A stretch of 40,539 nucleotides of DNA from Pararhodobacter sp. (GCA_020832665.1 JAFIEG010000038.1:1-40539); one strand, 5' to 3'. Shown: positions 7,941-16,903, numbered from the stretch's first letter. The notes: generated by a model from the letters alone, not told the origin. Translations and numbers: made by a program.

Positions 7941-9602
7941 ATGCGCAAGACCAGGAACATTCTGTTCATCATGTTTGATCAGCTTCGCTGGGACTATCTG
8001 AGCTGTGCCGGGCACCCGCATCTGCACACGCCCAATATCGACCGCATCGCCGGCATGGGGGTGCGCTTCTCGCGCGCCTATGTGCAATCGCCGATCTGTG
8101 GTTCGTCGCGCATGAGCTTCTATACCGGGCGCTATGTGCATTCGCATGGCGCGCAGCGCAACAACTACCCGCTCAAGGTGGGTGAGCAGACCCTGGGCGA
8201 CCATCTGCGCGCGAACGGGATGGACGCCTTTCTCATCGGAAAGACCCATATGGAAGCCGATGCGAAGGGCATGGAAAGGCTGGGCATCGCGCCCGAATCG
8301 GTGATCGGCGCGCGCGTGGCCGAATGCGGCTTCGACGTGGTGGTGCGCGATGACGGGCTGTGGCCCGAAGGCCTCGACGGGTTTTATGACGAGCGCCGCT
8401 CGCCCTATAACGAATATCTGCGCGCGCGCGGCTACCCGCCCGCCAACCCGTGGAGCGAGCACGCCAATGCCGGCATCACTGATGAGGGCGACATCGCGTC
8501 GGGCTGGCTGATGCAGAACGCGCTGATGCCCGCCAATGTGCGCGAGGAAGACAGCGAAACCCCCTGGCTGACCCGCGAATGCATCGATTTCCTGCGCCGG
8601 CAGACGGGCGCCGAGCGGCCCTGGATGGCGCATCTTTCCTATATCAAGCCGCACTGGCCCTATATCGTGCCCGCGCCCTACAATGACATGTATGGCGCCA
8701 ATCATGTGCCCGCACCGCTGCGCAGCGAGGCCGAGCGCGGCGATCCGCACCCGATCTACGCCGCCTATATGGATACACTGGTTGCGCGCGCCTTTTCGCG
8801 CGACGAGGTGCGCCAGAAGGTGGTGCCCGCCTACATGGCGCTGATCAAGCAATGCGACGACCAGATCGGCGTGCTGCTCGCGCATCTGGAGGCGAGCGGG
8901 CAACTCGACGACACGATGATCGTGCTGACCTCGGATCATGGCGATTATCTGGGCGATCACTGGCTGGGCGAGAAGAATTTCTTCCACGAATGCGCGGTAA
9001 AGATCCCGATGATCGTCTATGACCCCAGCCCCGAGGCCGACGCCACCCGCGGCACCGTTTGCGATGAGCTGGTCGAAAGCATCGACCTGGCAGCGACCTT
9101 CGTCGAGATGACGGGCGCGAAGGTGCCCGATCACGTCATCGAGGGCCGCTCGCTCATGCCCTTCCTGCATGGGCGCGCCCCGCAAGACTGGCGCGACTTC
9201 GTGATCTGCGAATTCGATTATACTGCCACGCCGATGATGGGCAGGCTGGGCGTGGCGCCGCGCGATGCGCGGCTGTTCATGGTGGCCGATCGCGATTGGA
9301 AGCTGATCCACCCCGAGGGTGGCTTCGCGCCCATGCTGTTCGATCTCAGGAACGACCCCGACGAGTTCCACGACCTTGGCCAGAGCCCGGATCACGCCGA
9401 AATTCGCGCCATGATGTATGATCGGCTGGGCCAATGGGCGCGGCGGCTGTCGCAACGCACCACTTTGTCGGATGACGAGGTTCTCGCCCTGAGCGGGAAG
9501 TCGCAGCGCAGGGGCATCCTTCTGGGGCTGTTCGACGGCTCCGAGGTTGACCAGGCGCTTCAGTCGAAACTCGGCGGCCGCGCTGGCGCGCGCTATGTGT
9601 GA
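7941..9602 (+). CDS. Sulfatase-superfamily hydrolase, phosphonate-monoesterase-like
   Basis: A 553-residue member of the alkaline-phosphatase/sulfatase superfamily. D13-Q14 (FDQLRWDYL) and D332-H333 (LTSDHGDYLGDH) match the metal ligands known in phosphonate monoester hydrolases (PMH/PehA), and the C-terminal pattern MLFDLRNDPDEFHDLG is shared with that group. The nucleophile motif is C53-G-S-S-R57 followed by MSFYTGR; the family norm is C-x-P/A-x-R with the Cys converted to formylglycine, so Ser at the third place is unusual. It is probably cytoplasmic: no signal peptide. ATG 7941 is preferred over TTG 7917. It follows the TRAP permease by 40 bp and likely acts on the imported compound. Whether it is a sulfatase or phosphonate/phosphate esterase cannot be settled here. 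Confidence 0.8.
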   Translation: MRKTRNILFIMFDQLRWDYLSCAGHPHLHTPNIDRIAGMGVRFSRAYVQSPICGSSRMSFYTGRYVHSHGAQRNNYPLKVGEQTLGDHLRANGMDAFLIGKTHMEADAKGMERLGIAPESVIGARVAECGFDVVVRDDGLWPEGLDGFYDERRSPYNEYLRARGYPPANPWSEHANAGITDEGDIASGWLMQNALMPANVREEDSETPWLTRECIDFLRRQTGAERPWMAHLSYIKPHWPYIVPAPYNDMYGANHVPAPLRSEAERGDPHPIYAAYMDTLVARAFSRDEVRQKVVPAYMALIKQCDDQIGVLLAHLEASGQLDDTMIVLTSDHGDYLGDHWLGEKNFFHECAVKIPMIVYDPSPEADATRGTVCDELVESIDLAATFVEMTGAKVPDHVIEGRSLMPFLHGRAPQDWRDFVICEFDYTATPMMGRLGVAPRDARLFMVADRDWKLIHPEGGFAPMLFDLRNDPDEFHDLGQSPDHAEIRAMMYDRLGQWARRLSQRTTLSDDEVLALSGKSQRRGILLGLFDGSEVDQALQSKLGGRAGARYV

Positions 9603-9606
9603 TGCC

Positions 9607-9680
9607 GGAATCGGTTAGTTGCTTCGGTTGAAGCACGGGCGGGCATACCGGCCAAGGCAGGGGCATATGATCACCGCCGG
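9607..9680 (+). repeat. Dispersed intergenic repeat, copy A
   Basis: Positions 9607-9645 match the reverse complement of 11023-11061 at 32 of 39 positions (hand alignment). The following 9651-9663 (GCCAAGGCAGGGG) matches 10293-10305 at 12 of 13. It lies just after the hydrolase stop codon. See the related copies at 10211, 10981 and 21541. Confidence 0.6.
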
Positions 9681-9715
9681 CGATCTCCGCCATCGCCAGG
9701 TTTTGGGAACGGCTG

Positions 9716-9750
9716 AAAAAAAGCGGGGGTGACTTGCGTCACCCCCGCTT
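9716..9750 (-). terminator. Rho-independent terminator of the cold-shock gene
   Basis: On the minus strand AAGCGGGGGTGAC, loop GCAA, GTCACCCCCGCTT (13-bp perfect stem, 9721-9750) is followed by a T run formed by A9716-9720. It sits 27 bp after the cold-shock stop codon. The plus-strand side lacks a T-tract, so it mainly acts on the minus strand. Confidence 0.85.
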
Positions 9751-9777
9751 CAATCGTCACGTTTGCCGAGCTGTCGC

Positions 9778-9984
9778 TCAGGCCAGCGCGAGGTTCGTTG
9801 CCGACTCGCGGCCATTGCGATCGCTTTCGAGATCGAATGTCACTGCCTGGCCGTCATCGAGCTGGCGGATGCCGGCGCGCTCCAGCGCGGTCACATGGAC
9901 GAACACGTCCTTGGAACCATGCTCGGGGGCGATGAAGCCGAAACCTTTGGTGGCGTTGAACCATTTCACGGTGCCATTGGCCAT
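9778..9984 (-). CDS. Cold-shock-domain protein (CspA family)
   Basis: A 68-residue single cold-shock domain. RNP1 is KGFGFI (13-18) and RNP2 is VFVH (27-30), with the N-terminal [11 protein letters not shown] that begins nearly all CspA proteins. Such proteins bind single-stranded RNA/DNA as RNA chaperones in the cytoplasm. ATG at 9984 is fixed by family length and by AGGAGA 8 nt upstream; the frame stays open to 10107 but that part is a leader, not protein. Long 5' leaders are usual for cold-induced csp genes. It is monocistronic, followed by a strong terminator. Confidence 0.95.
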   Translation of the reverse strand: MANGTVKWFNATKGFGFIAPEHGSKDVFVHVTALERAGIRQLDDGQAVTFDLESDRNGRESATNLALA

Positions 9985-10359
9985 CGTGATGTCTCCTGTC
10001 TTGTCTGCCACCCACATGATCGCGGTGGCCCGGCTCAGTGTCGTCAGGGTCGCAACTGAAGCCGTGAGGAGACAGAAGATCGAATGAAGATGCCTTGCCC
10101 CACTCACTTACTCATCGCCGCGCCCGATTGCAAGGCGGCGGGGAAATAAAACCGCATGGCCCCCGAGTTCTTTTCGCGGGGTTCGAAAAACGGGCCCGGG
10201 CGCGAGAGTAGCGCCCGCAAACCGCGCTCCCACCCACCCGCCCCGCGCGGCTTGCGGGCGCGGCCCGGGCTGGCGCTCGGGCGCGAAAAAATGCCAAGCC
10301 AGGGGAACCGATCAAACGGATTTGCTATCAGGGTACGAAAGAAACCGGGAGCGAGGCCC
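9985..10359. other. Divergent intergenic region, 375 bp, with hairpin and repeat
   Basis: The left third is the leader/promoter side of the minus-strand cold-shock gene. The right two thirds hold a large GC-rich hairpin (10211-10261) and a copy of an intergenic repeat ending about 30 bp before the DUF1989 start. No gene is supported. Confidence 0.6.
10211..10331 (+). repeat. Dispersed intergenic repeat with large hairpin, copy B
   Basis: GCGCCCGCAA (10211-10220) pairs perfectly with TTGCGGGCGC (10252-10261); after one mismatch CCGCGC (10222-10227) pairs with GCGCGG (10245-10250), leaving a 17-nt pyrimidine-rich loop. The segment 10217-10331 resembles 21541-21685 along most of its length, including GCTCCC near the loop and the tail GCCAAGCCAGGGGA...GATCAAACGGAT. 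The 17-mer at 10304-10320 recurs exactly, inverted, at 10990-11006. Confidence 0.65.
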
Positions 10360-10998
10360 ATGTTCGAAGGACGGAAATGCATTCATCACGAGATCGTCCC
10401 CGCCAGGCAAGGCTGGGCGCGCCGGGTCGAACGCGGTGACACGCTGGTCATCACCGACCTTGAAGGGCAGCAGGCAGTGGATTTTCTGTGCTTCGATGCT
10501 GATGATCCCGCCGACAGGTACTCGGCCACGAACACGATCAAGGTTCAGGGCAATGTCCATATTGGGCTGGGCAGCGTGCTGTATGCCGATAGCGGCAAGG
10601 CGCTGATGCGCGTTGTCGAGGATACGATTGGTCGCCATGACACGATCTATGGCTGTTGCAGCATTGCCAACAACCGGCTGCGCTACGGCGTGGAAACAAC
10701 CCAGTCCTGCTATACGAATTTCGAAGGGATCTTGGCGCCCTTCGGGCTTGGCCGCGAGGCGATCGTAGCCAATATCAACTGGTTCATGAGCGTGCCGATT
10801 CTGGAAGATGGCAGCGCCGGCGTGGCCGAGGCGGCAAGGCAACCGGGCAGCCGCGTCGGGCTGCTGGCGGAAACCGATGTGCTGGTGGCGCTTTCCAACT
10901 GCCCGCAGATGCACAACCCGTGCAACGGCTACAATCCGACGCCCATTCTTGTGCAGCTTTATCGCGCCGGGGAAGGGAGTGATACCAGCTCCGTTTGA
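10360..10998 (+). CDS. DUF1989 (urea-carboxylase-associated) family protein, stand-alone
   Basis: A 212-residue DUF1989 protein. Family marks are the early GDTLVITDLEGQQAVDFLCF, the central YGCCSIANNRLRYGV and the late segment NCPQMHNPCNGYNPTP, whose Cys and His residues are probable metal ligands. Paired DUF1989 proteins next to guanidine/urea carboxylase were shown to form carboxyguanidine deiminase (CgdA/CgdB); here only one paralogue is present and no biotin-dependent carboxylase is nearby, so the substrate may differ. ATG 10360 starts where the family homology starts, with GGGAG upstream; the upstream extension to 10156 runs through the intergenic repeat. The stop codon lies inside the right-hand inverted repeat. 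Confidence 0.85.
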   Translation: MFEGRKCIHHEIVPARQGWARRVERGDTLVITDLEGQQAVDFLCFDADDPADRYSATNTIKVQGNVHIGLGSVLYADSGKALMRVVEDTIGRHDTIYGCCSIANNRLRYGVETTQSCYTNFEGILAPFGLGREAIVANINWFMSVPILEDGSAGVAEAARQPGSRVGLLAETDVLVALSNCPQMHNPCNGYNPTPILVQLYRAGEGSDTSSV

Positions 10999-11061
10999 TC
11001 GGTTCCGATGCTCTGGTTTTTTTGCCTGCCCGTCCTTCAACCGAAACGATCAACCGAATCC
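10981..11061 (-). repeat. Dispersed intergenic repeat, copy C (inverted)
   Basis: 10990-11006 is the exact reverse complement of 10304-10320 (17 of 17). Including the flanking T7 (11017-11023) and TATC, similarity to 10286-10331 extends to about 40 bp. The adjoining 11023-11061 is the inverted partner of 9607-9645 (32 of 39). The T7 run may also act as a weak plus-strand terminator after ATCGGTTCCGAT (10998-11009). Confidence 0.65.
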
Positions 11062-11108
11062 GTCATGGGATCGGCTGAATCCCTTTCCGCATGGCAACGC
11101 GCATGCAG

Positions 11109-11963
11109 TCACCTGGTCAGCACGACCGGCACCTTGCAGGAGCGGATCATCTCGGTGGTGGTGGAGCCGATGATCAGGCTGCGAATGCGCGAATGCCCGT
11201 AGGCGCCCATCACAACCATGTCGTAAGGGGCCTCTTCCACCAGCTTGCCCAGCGCGGTTTCGGGCTGGCCGCTGACGATCTCGGTTTCGGCCTCGATGCC
11301 CGCAGCCGCCAGCATTGCCCGAGCATCATTCAACCCCTTGCGCGTCGCATCGCTGGCATTGCCGACAGTAACGACGCTGATCTGCAGATCGCGGTAAAGC
11401 GGGGTGCGCGCGACATGATCCACCGCCCGCATCGCCGAGGCGCCGCCATCATAGGCGATCAGCACGCGCGCAACCGGCTTGAAGGCGCGCGCGGCCACGA
11501 AGACAGGCTTGGTGCTGGCGCGCACGATGCGTTCGAGGTTCGAGCCCAGATGCAAGCGCGCGAAATCCGCCGCCTCGCCGCGCTTGCCGATCATCACCAT
11601 CTCGGCCTCGCCCTCCTGCGCGGCCACGGTATCGACGATATCGCCGTGGCGCAGGCGGGTGGTGATCTCGTTGATGCCGGCCTGGTCGAGGATGGCGCGC
11701 GCATCTTCCAGAATCGCACGCCCGCGATGGGTGACCAGGCGCGCGCGCTGCGCGTCCAGCTCGGCCAGTTCTTCCAGCAGCGCCGTGCGTGCGCCCAGCG
11801 CGATGGAGCCGGAATAATCGGCCTTTTCGACCCCTTCGCGCCGCCCCAGCACATGCAGCAATTCGACCGCCCAGCCGGTGCGCCCGGCCACCCAGGCGGC
11901 ATGTTCGCACACGCTTTGCGCATAGATCGAGCCATCCACTAGCGCGATGATCTTTCTTGTCAT
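11109..11963 (-). CDS. Tandem universal stress protein (two UspA domains)
   Basis: A 284-residue cytoplasmic protein with two UspA folds (about 1-150 and 158-284). The second domain has the ATP-binding pattern G-2x-G-9x-G-S: GAYGHSRIRSLIIGS. The first has a near copy, GKRGEAADFARLHLGS, with one extra residue between the second and third Gly. The ATG at 11963 is preceded by GGAGGGA that overlaps the stop codon region of the SulP gene, 13 bp upstream, so the two are translated from one mRNA. UspA proteins often sit with SulP-type transporters and are thought to modulate them in response to energy state; that is an inference here. Confidence 0.88.
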   Translation of the reverse strand: MTRKIIALVDGSIYAQSVCEHAAWVAGRTGWAVELLHVLGRREGVEKADYSGSIALGARTALLEELAELDAQRARLVTHRGRAILEDARAILDQAGINEITTRLRHGDIVDTVAAQEGEAEMVMIGKRGEAADFARLHLGSNLERIVRASTKPVFVAARAFKPVARVLIAYDGGASAMRAVDHVARTPLYRDLQISVVTVGNASDATRKGLNDARAMLAAAGIEAETEIVSGQPETALGKLVEEAPYDMVVMGAYGHSRIRSLIIGSTTTEMIRSCKVPVVLTR

Positions 11964-11976
11964 GCCCTGTCCCTCC

Positions 11977-13467
11977 TCAATGCGCCATCAGCTTGTCCAT
12001 CGCGCCCGGCTTGTCGTGAATCGCCAGCCGGTCAACGATGGTCTCGGACGCCTCGTTCATGCCCACAATCTCGACCTCGGCGCCGTCGCGGCGGAATTTC
12101 AGCACCGCCATGTCCAGCGCCTGCACCGAAGAAATATCCCAGATATGCGCGCGGCTGACATCGATGATGACACGCTCGGGCGCTTCCTTGAAATCAAACG
12201 CCGCCATGAAATCCTCGACCGAGCCGTAGAAGAGCTGCCCCTCCACCCGGTAGCTGCGCACCCGCCCGTCAGGGCTGATATCGGTGCTCACGCGGAAAAG
12301 CTGCGCGATCTTGCCGGCGAAGAAGATGCCCGAGAGCAGCACGCCCACCAGCACGCCGATGGCCAGATTATGGGTGTAGATGACGGTGACGACCGTGGCG
12401 ATCATCACCACCGAGCTTGAGCGCGGATGCGTGCGCAGGTTGGCAATTGAGGACCACGAAAAGGTGCCGATACTGACCATGATCATCACCGCCACCAGCG
12501 CGGGCATCGGGATGATGCTGACCAGATCGCCCAGCCCCACCACCATGACCAGAAGGAACACCCCGGCGGCCAAGGACGACAGCCGCCCGCGCCCGCCGGA
12601 TTTCACGTTGATGATCGACTGCCCGATCATGGCGCAGCCGGCCATGCCGCCGATGAAGCCGGTGGCGGTGTTGGCCACGCCCTGGCCCACGCATTCCTGA
12701 TTTCGGTTCGAGGTGGTGTCGGTCAGATCATCGACGATGTTTTGCGTCATCAGGCTTTCCAGCAGCCCCACCACCGCCACCGCCACCGAATAGGGCAGGA
12801 TGATCATCAACGTTTCCAGGTTCAGCGGAATGTCGGGGATCAGAAACACCGGCAGCGTATCGGGCAGCGCGCCCATGTCGCCCACCACGCGCACATCCAG
12901 CCCCAGCGCCCATGCCAGCGCGGTCAGCACCACGATGGTGACCAGCGGCGAAGGGATCGCGCGGGTAAGCAGCGGCAGCAGGTAGATGATCGCAAGCCCG
13001 GCGGCGACCAGCACATAAGTGATCCAGGTTACATCGCGCGGGTCAAGTTCGGGCAGTTGCGCGATGAAGATTAAAAGCGCCAGCGCGTTGACAAAGCCTG
13101 TCATCACCGATTTCGACACATAGCGCATGACGAAGCTCAGCCCGCTCAGCCCCGCGCCGATCTGCAACAGCCCGGCCAGCACGGTTGCGGCCAGAAGGTA
13201 TTCAAGCCCGTGATCGCGCACCAGCGTGATCATCAGCACCGCGGTGGCCGCCGTCGCCGCCGAGATCATGCCGGGCCGCCCGCCGGTGATCGCGGTGATC
13301 ACGGCAATCGAGAAACTGGCATAGAGCCCCACCTTGGGGTCCACCCCGGCGATGATGGAAAAGGCGATCGCCTCGGGGATCAGAGCCAGCGCGACCACCA
13401 GCCCGGCCACAAGGTCGCCGCGGAAATTGCCGGTCCACTGCCGGCGATAGGCATCAAGAGAAATCAT
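11977..13467 (-). CDS. SulP-family inorganic anion transporter with STAS domain
   Basis: A 496-residue protein: a SulP/SLC26 transmembrane domain (about 10-380) followed by a STAS domain (about 395-496). Marks include the opening [20 protein letters not shown], the [19 protein letters not shown] segment in the second half, and in STAS the sequence [19 protein letters not shown]. SulP proteins carry sulfate, bicarbonate or dicarboxylates across the inner membrane; the substrate is not evident. The ATG at 13467 agrees with the family start. It is followed by a UspA gene in the same operon. STAS probably regulates or dimerises the transporter. Confidence 0.9.
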   Translation of the reverse strand: MISLDAYRRQWTGNFRGDLVAGLVVALALIPEAIAFSIIAGVDPKVGLYASFSIAVITAITGGRPGMISAATAATAVLMITLVRDHGLEYLLAATVLAGLLQIGAGLSGLSFVMRYVSKSVMTGFVNALALLIFIAQLPELDPRDVTWITYVLVAAGLAIIYLLPLLTRAIPSPLVTIVVLTALAWALGLDVRVVGDMGALPDTLPVFLIPDIPLNLETLMIILPYSVAVAVVGLLESLMTQNIVDDLTDTTSNRNQECVGQGVANTATGFIGGMAGCAMIGQSIINVKSGGRGRLSSLAAGVFLLVMVVGLGDLVSIIPMPALVAVMIMVSIGTFSWSSIANLRTHPRSSSVVMIATVVTVIYTHNLAIGVLVGVLLSGIFFAGKIAQLFRVSTDISPDGRVRSYRVEGQLFYGSVEDFMAAFDFKEAPERVIIDVSRAHIWDISSVQALDMAVLKFRRDGAEVEIVGMNEASETIVDRLAIHDKPGAMDKLMAH

Positions 13468-13560
13468 GCGAGTCCCGTTCCCGCCTGCAAGATCAGGGAC
13501 CTGCAGCCCGGGAAATCTTCATCTTCTGTATTGTCCGGCGGATCGGCGGCCGGAAGAGCC

Positions 13561-13581
13561 ACCCGGGGGTTGCGCCCGGGT
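13561..13581. other. GC-rich hairpin between SulP and crotonase genes
   Basis: ACCCGGG (13561-13567), 7-nt loop, CCCGGGT (13575-13581). It lies 110 bp after the stop of the minus-strand crotonase gene and about 95 bp upstream of the SulP start. No T-tract; terminator role uncertain. Confidence 0.4.
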
Positions 13582-13690
13582 CCTGGTTCACTTCGCGCCT
13601 GTTACATGCCGCGGCGCAGAAAGCCAAGGGTCCGCGCCGGCGCGCCCGCCAGGATTCTGCGGGTGGGGCAATCGGCAGGTCGCGGCGTGG

Positions 13691-14461
13691 TCAGCGCCCC
13701 TGAAAACGAGGGGCGCGCTTTTCCAGATAGGCGTTCATGCCCTCGGTCTTGTCTTGCGTAGCGAACAGGAGCTGAACTGCCTTGCGCTCAAGCGCCAGCG
13801 CCGATGACAGGGGCGCGTCGGCGCCGGCCAGCATCACCTCCTTTATCTGCGCCACGGCAATTGGCGGTAGCAAGGCGATGCGCTGTGCGATGGCCAGCGA
13901 GCGGTCGAGCACTTCGCCCTCGGGGGCCAGCATGCTGACCAGACCCATGCCCGCCGCATCCTCGCCCGAGACGATATCGCCGGTCAGGCACATCAGCATG
14001 GCGCGATATTTCCCCACCGCCCGCATCAGCCGCTGCGTGCCGCCGGCGCCGGGCATGATGCCCACCTTCACCTCGGGCTGGCCCAGCTTTGCGCTGGCGT
14101 GGGTGACGATGATATCGGCATGCATCGCCAGTTCCAGCCCGCCGCCGAGTGCAAAGCCCTCGACCGCCGCGATCACCGGCACCGGACAGTCGGCCACCGC
14201 GCCCCAAAGCCTTTCGGTGTGGCGGTGATACATTTCGATGGCATCGATCCGCGCCATGTCGGCGATATCGGCCCCGCCGGAAAAGCACCCGCCCGCGCCG
14301 GAAAGCACCACGCAGCGCAGCGTGGCATCCTCGCCAAGCTCACGAAATCGCTGCGCCAGCGCCTTGCGGATTTCCAGGTCCAGCGCATTGCGCCGGTCGG
14401 CCCGGTTGAGAACCAGATGAACCACCCCCTCAGAAGGGTGCTCGGTCAGGATCAGGCCCAT
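13691..14461 (-). CDS. Enoyl-CoA hydratase (crotonase family)
   Basis: A 256-residue crotonase that matches true enoyl-CoA hydratases. Both catalytic glutamates are present: E110 in ALGGGLELAMHAD and E130 in GQPEVKVGIMPGAGGTQRL. The oxyanion hole is formed by the GGCFSGGADIADM loop (58-69) and the G106-G108 stretch. It hydrates trans-2-enoyl-CoA to 3-hydroxyacyl-CoA. ATG at 14461 has AAAGG 7 nt upstream; the same frame stays open further into the upstream gene, which is a shadow. It is third in a minus-strand operon after the ligase and another crotonase, presumably for one CoA-dependent degradation pathway. Confidence 0.88.
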   Translation of the reverse strand: MGLILTEHPSEGVVHLVLNRADRRNALDLEIRKALAQRFRELGEDATLRCVVLSGAGGCFSGGADIADMARIDAIEMYHRHTERLWGAVADCPVPVIAAVEGFALGGGLELAMHADIIVTHASAKLGQPEVKVGIMPGAGGTQRLMRAVGKYRAMLMCLTGDIVSGEDAAGMGLVSMLAPEGEVLDRSLAIAQRIALLPPIAVAQIKEVMLAGADAPLSSALALERKAVQLLFATQDKTEGMNAYLEKRAPRFQGR

Positions 14462-14498
14462 GATTGTGCCTTTCGAAACTGGCGGGGCAAACGCCCGG

Positions 14499-15308
14499 TC
14501 ACAGGGGCGAATTCGGATCGAATGCAGGGCGGCGCTTTTCGCGCAGCGAGGCCAGCCCCTCGCGGGCGTCAGGGCCGGTGAAGCCCATGAATTCGAGCGC
14601 CAGCGACGTATCGAAGGTAGGCCCGGCCATGCGCAGCCAGTTGTTGAGCGCGTATTTCGTCCAGCGGATGGCGCTGGGTGCCCCGCGCGCCAGTTTTTGT
14701 GCCACCTCGAGCGATTTCTCATGCACCTTGTCATCATCGACACAAAGCGAGACAAGCCCGATGCGCTCGGCCTCTTCGCCGCTGACCGGCTCGCACAGCA
14801 GCAGGTAGTATTTCGATTTCGCCATGCCGCACAGCAGCGGCCAGATGATTGCGGCGTGATCGCCCGCCGCCACGCCCAGCCGCGTATGGCCGTCGATGAT
14901 GCGCGCGGTGCGCCCGGCGATGGAAATATCGGCCAGCAGCCCGGCGACCAGCCCGGCACCGACCGCCGGCCCCTGCATGGCCGAGACAACGGGCTTGGAG
15001 CAGTTGATCACGTTATAGACCAGATCGCGCGCTTCCTTCCACACGCGCGACAGGGTCTGGAAATCCTCGGTCATTTCCTTGACCAGATCCAGATCGCCGC
15101 CCGAGGAAAACGCCTCGCCCGCGCCGCGCAGGATGGCGACGCTCACATCGGGGTCTTCGTCGATATCGCGCCAGATGCGGGTCAATTCGCCATGCATCAC
15201 CGCATCGGCCGAGTTCAATCGGCCCGGGTTTTCCATGGTGATGCGCAGGATGCGCTCGGCCGGCCAGTCGAATTTCAGCCGTTTGTAACCGGCGTAACGG
15301 TCGCTCAT
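14499..15308 (-). CDS. Crotonase-superfamily protein lacking both hydratase glutamates
   Basis: A 269-residue crotonase fold protein. The CoA/oxyanion loop is [10 protein letters not shown] (67-76) and the second turn [16 protein letters not shown] (115-130). At the positions of the two hydratase glutamates it has V121 and H141, while D150-H151 (GVAAGDHAA) lies where acid residues serve in other members such as dehalogenases or naphthoyl-CoA synthases. It is therefore more likely an isomerase, lyase or decarboxylase than a hydratase. Its ATG overlaps the ligase stop codon (ATGA at 15308-15305), so it is translationally coupled to the ligase. It lies 37 bp before a normal enoyl-CoA hydratase, suggesting consecutive steps. 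The reaction is unknown. Confidence 0.8.
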   Translation of the reverse strand: MSDRYAGYKRLKFDWPAERILRITMENPGRLNSADAVMHGELTRIWRDIDEDPDVSVAILRGAGEAFSSGGDLDLVKEMTEDFQTLSRVWKEARDLVYNVINCSKPVVSAMQGPAVGAGLVAGLLADISIAGRTARIIDGHTRLGVAAGDHAAIIWPLLCGMAKSKYYLLLCEPVSGEEAERIGLVSLCVDDDKVHEKSLEVAQKLARGAPSAIRWTKYALNNWLRMAGPTFDTSLALEFMGFTGPDAREGLASLREKRRPAFDPNSPL

Positions 15309-16828
15309 ATCTTCTTCTCCTTGTCCTTCCAGTGCTCGGCGCGCAGGATGTTCTTCTGTATCTTGCCCATGGCGGTCTTGGGGAAATCATCGACAAACCG
15401 CACCAGCCGCGGGCGCTTGAAGCGGGCCAGCCTTTGCGTGCAATGCGCGATCACCCGCTCCTCGGTCAAAGCCGCGCCGGGGTGCAGCTGGATATAGGCG
15501 GCGGGCACTTCGCCCCATTTGTCGTCGGGGATGCCGAAGACCGCGCATTCGGCCACTTCGGACAGTTCGTAAAGGGCGTTCTCGATTTCCTTTGGATAGA
15601 TGTTCTCACCGCCCGAGATCATCATGTCCTTGGAGCGGTCGATGAGATAGATGAATCCGTCCTCATCCATGCGCGCCAGATCGCCTGTCCAGGCCCAGCC
15701 ACCGCGAAAGAACTCGGCGGTCTGCTCGGGCTCGTCGTAATATTCCAGCATCACATTCTCCCCGCGCGAGACGATCTCGCCCACCTCGCCCCGCGCGACC
15801 GGGTTGCCCTGGCGATCGACCAGCGCAATATCGACATTGTAGGCCTGCCGCCCCACCGATCCCAGCTTTTCGGGCAGGTACCAGTAGCGCAGCGAGGTCA
15901 GCACCCCCACCTCGGACTGGCCATAGATCTGCGTCATGCGCAGGCCGGGAAGCCTTGCCAACACCTCCTGCTGCACCCAGTCGGGCATGGGCGCGCCGGC
16001 AAAGGACAGCTTGGTGAAGCTGGCGAAATTGGCGGGGTCGAAGCCGTCATCCGAGATCATCATGGCAATCTGCGTGGGTACCATGAAGGCGGCGGTCAGC
16101 TGCGTGCGGCGCGCCATCGCCGCGAACTCGGCAACGTCCCAGGCGGTCATCAGCGTGCAGGTCGCGCCCACCAGGATAGCCGGCTGGAACATGATGTTGA
16201 GCGCGGCGACATGGAACATGGGCGTGACGATGCCCACGATGTCGCGTTCGTCCAGCGCCTCTTCCATGGCCACGGTATGGGCGGTTATCGCGCGGTTGCG
16301 GTGGCTGGCCAGCACTCCTTTGGGCCGCCCGGTGGTGCCGCCGGTATAGGTCATGCAAAACGGCATGTCCTCGTGCAGATTCACCGCCGGCGGGGTTTGG
16401 GGCTGGCCGTCGAGCATGGCGTCAAACCCTGGCGCTTCGCCGCCGATCACAACAACCTCGCGCAGTTTGGGCAACTTCGCGCGCAGCGCCTGCACCTTTT
16501 CTGCGAAGGTCGCTTCGACCAGCAGAAGTTCGACATCGGCCTTGTCGAGGACGAAGCGCAGTTCGTCGTCGGCCAGCAGAACCGAGACATTCACCAACAC
16601 ATGCCCCGAACGCGCCGCGCCGAAAAACGCGACCGCATATTCCGGGCGGTTGCGACAGATGATGCCCACCTTGACCCCCGGCCCAGGGGCGCGCGAAAGC
16701 AGCGCGTTGGCGCAGCGGTTGGCCGCCATGTCGAGCTCGCGATAGCTCATGGCCTCGTCCTGCCAGATCAGGGCTGGCTTGCCTGCAAAGCGCTCGGCCG
16801 AACGACGCAGCATGTCACCGGTCAGCAT
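15305..16828 (-). CDS. Acyl-CoA synthetase / AMP-dependent ligase (ANL superfamily)
   Basis: A 507-residue adenylate-forming ligase that activates a carboxylic acid to its CoA thioester. Core motifs are present: [10 protein letters not shown] (162-171, phosphate loop), [26 protein letters not shown], the hinge [18 protein letters not shown] and the C-terminal [10 protein letters not shown] with the catalytic lysine. The ATG at 16828 was chosen because AGGAG stands 9 nt upstream; an in-frame TTG at 16915 would add 29 residues of low similarity and overlap an inverted repeat that looks like an operator. It heads an operon with two crotonases and is divergent from iclR. The acid is probably supplied by the DctPQM importer beyond iclR. 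Confidence 0.9.
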   Translation of the reverse strand: MLTGDMLRRSAERFAGKPALIWQDEAMSYRELDMAANRCANALLSRAPGPGVKVGIICRNRPEYAVAFFGAARSGHVLVNVSVLLADDELRFVLDKADVELLLVEATFAEKVQALRAKLPKLREVVVIGGEAPGFDAMLDGQPQTPPAVNLHEDMPFCMTYTGGTTGRPKGVLASHRNRAITAHTVAMEEALDERDIVGIVTPMFHVAALNIMFQPAILVGATCTLMTAWDVAEFAAMARRTQLTAAFMVPTQIAMMISDDGFDPANFASFTKLSFAGAPMPDWVQQEVLARLPGLRMTQIYGQSEVGVLTSLRYWYLPEKLGSVGRQAYNVDIALVDRQGNPVARGEVGEIVSRGENVMLEYYDEPEQTAEFFRGGWAWTGDLARMDEDGFIYLIDRSKDMMISGGENIYPKEIENALYELSEVAECAVFGIPDDKWGEVPAAYIQLHPGAALTEERVIAHCTQRLARFKRPRLVRFVDDFPKTAMGKIQKNILRAEHWKDKEKKI

Positions 16829-16903
16829 GGGACTTGCTCCTCGGGGTTGGGGCGGCGCGCCGCCAATTCCTGCGTGGGTGGCGGGCGCCACCACGGCTTC
16901 CGT

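Noticed and set aside
7914-9455. A 513-residue minus-strand frame opposite the sulfatase-like gene
   Set aside because: Shadow frame without family resemblance, whereas the plus strand has conserved metal-binding motifs.
10211-10261. Rho-independent terminator
   Set aside because: The stem is strong but has no following T-tract and lies between divergent genes, so no transcript needs termination there.
13691-14989. A 432-residue frame extending the enoyl-CoA hydratase upstream
   Set aside because: The extra N-terminal part is an out-of-frame reading of the preceding crotonase gene; the true start at 14461 has a ribosome site and matches family length.
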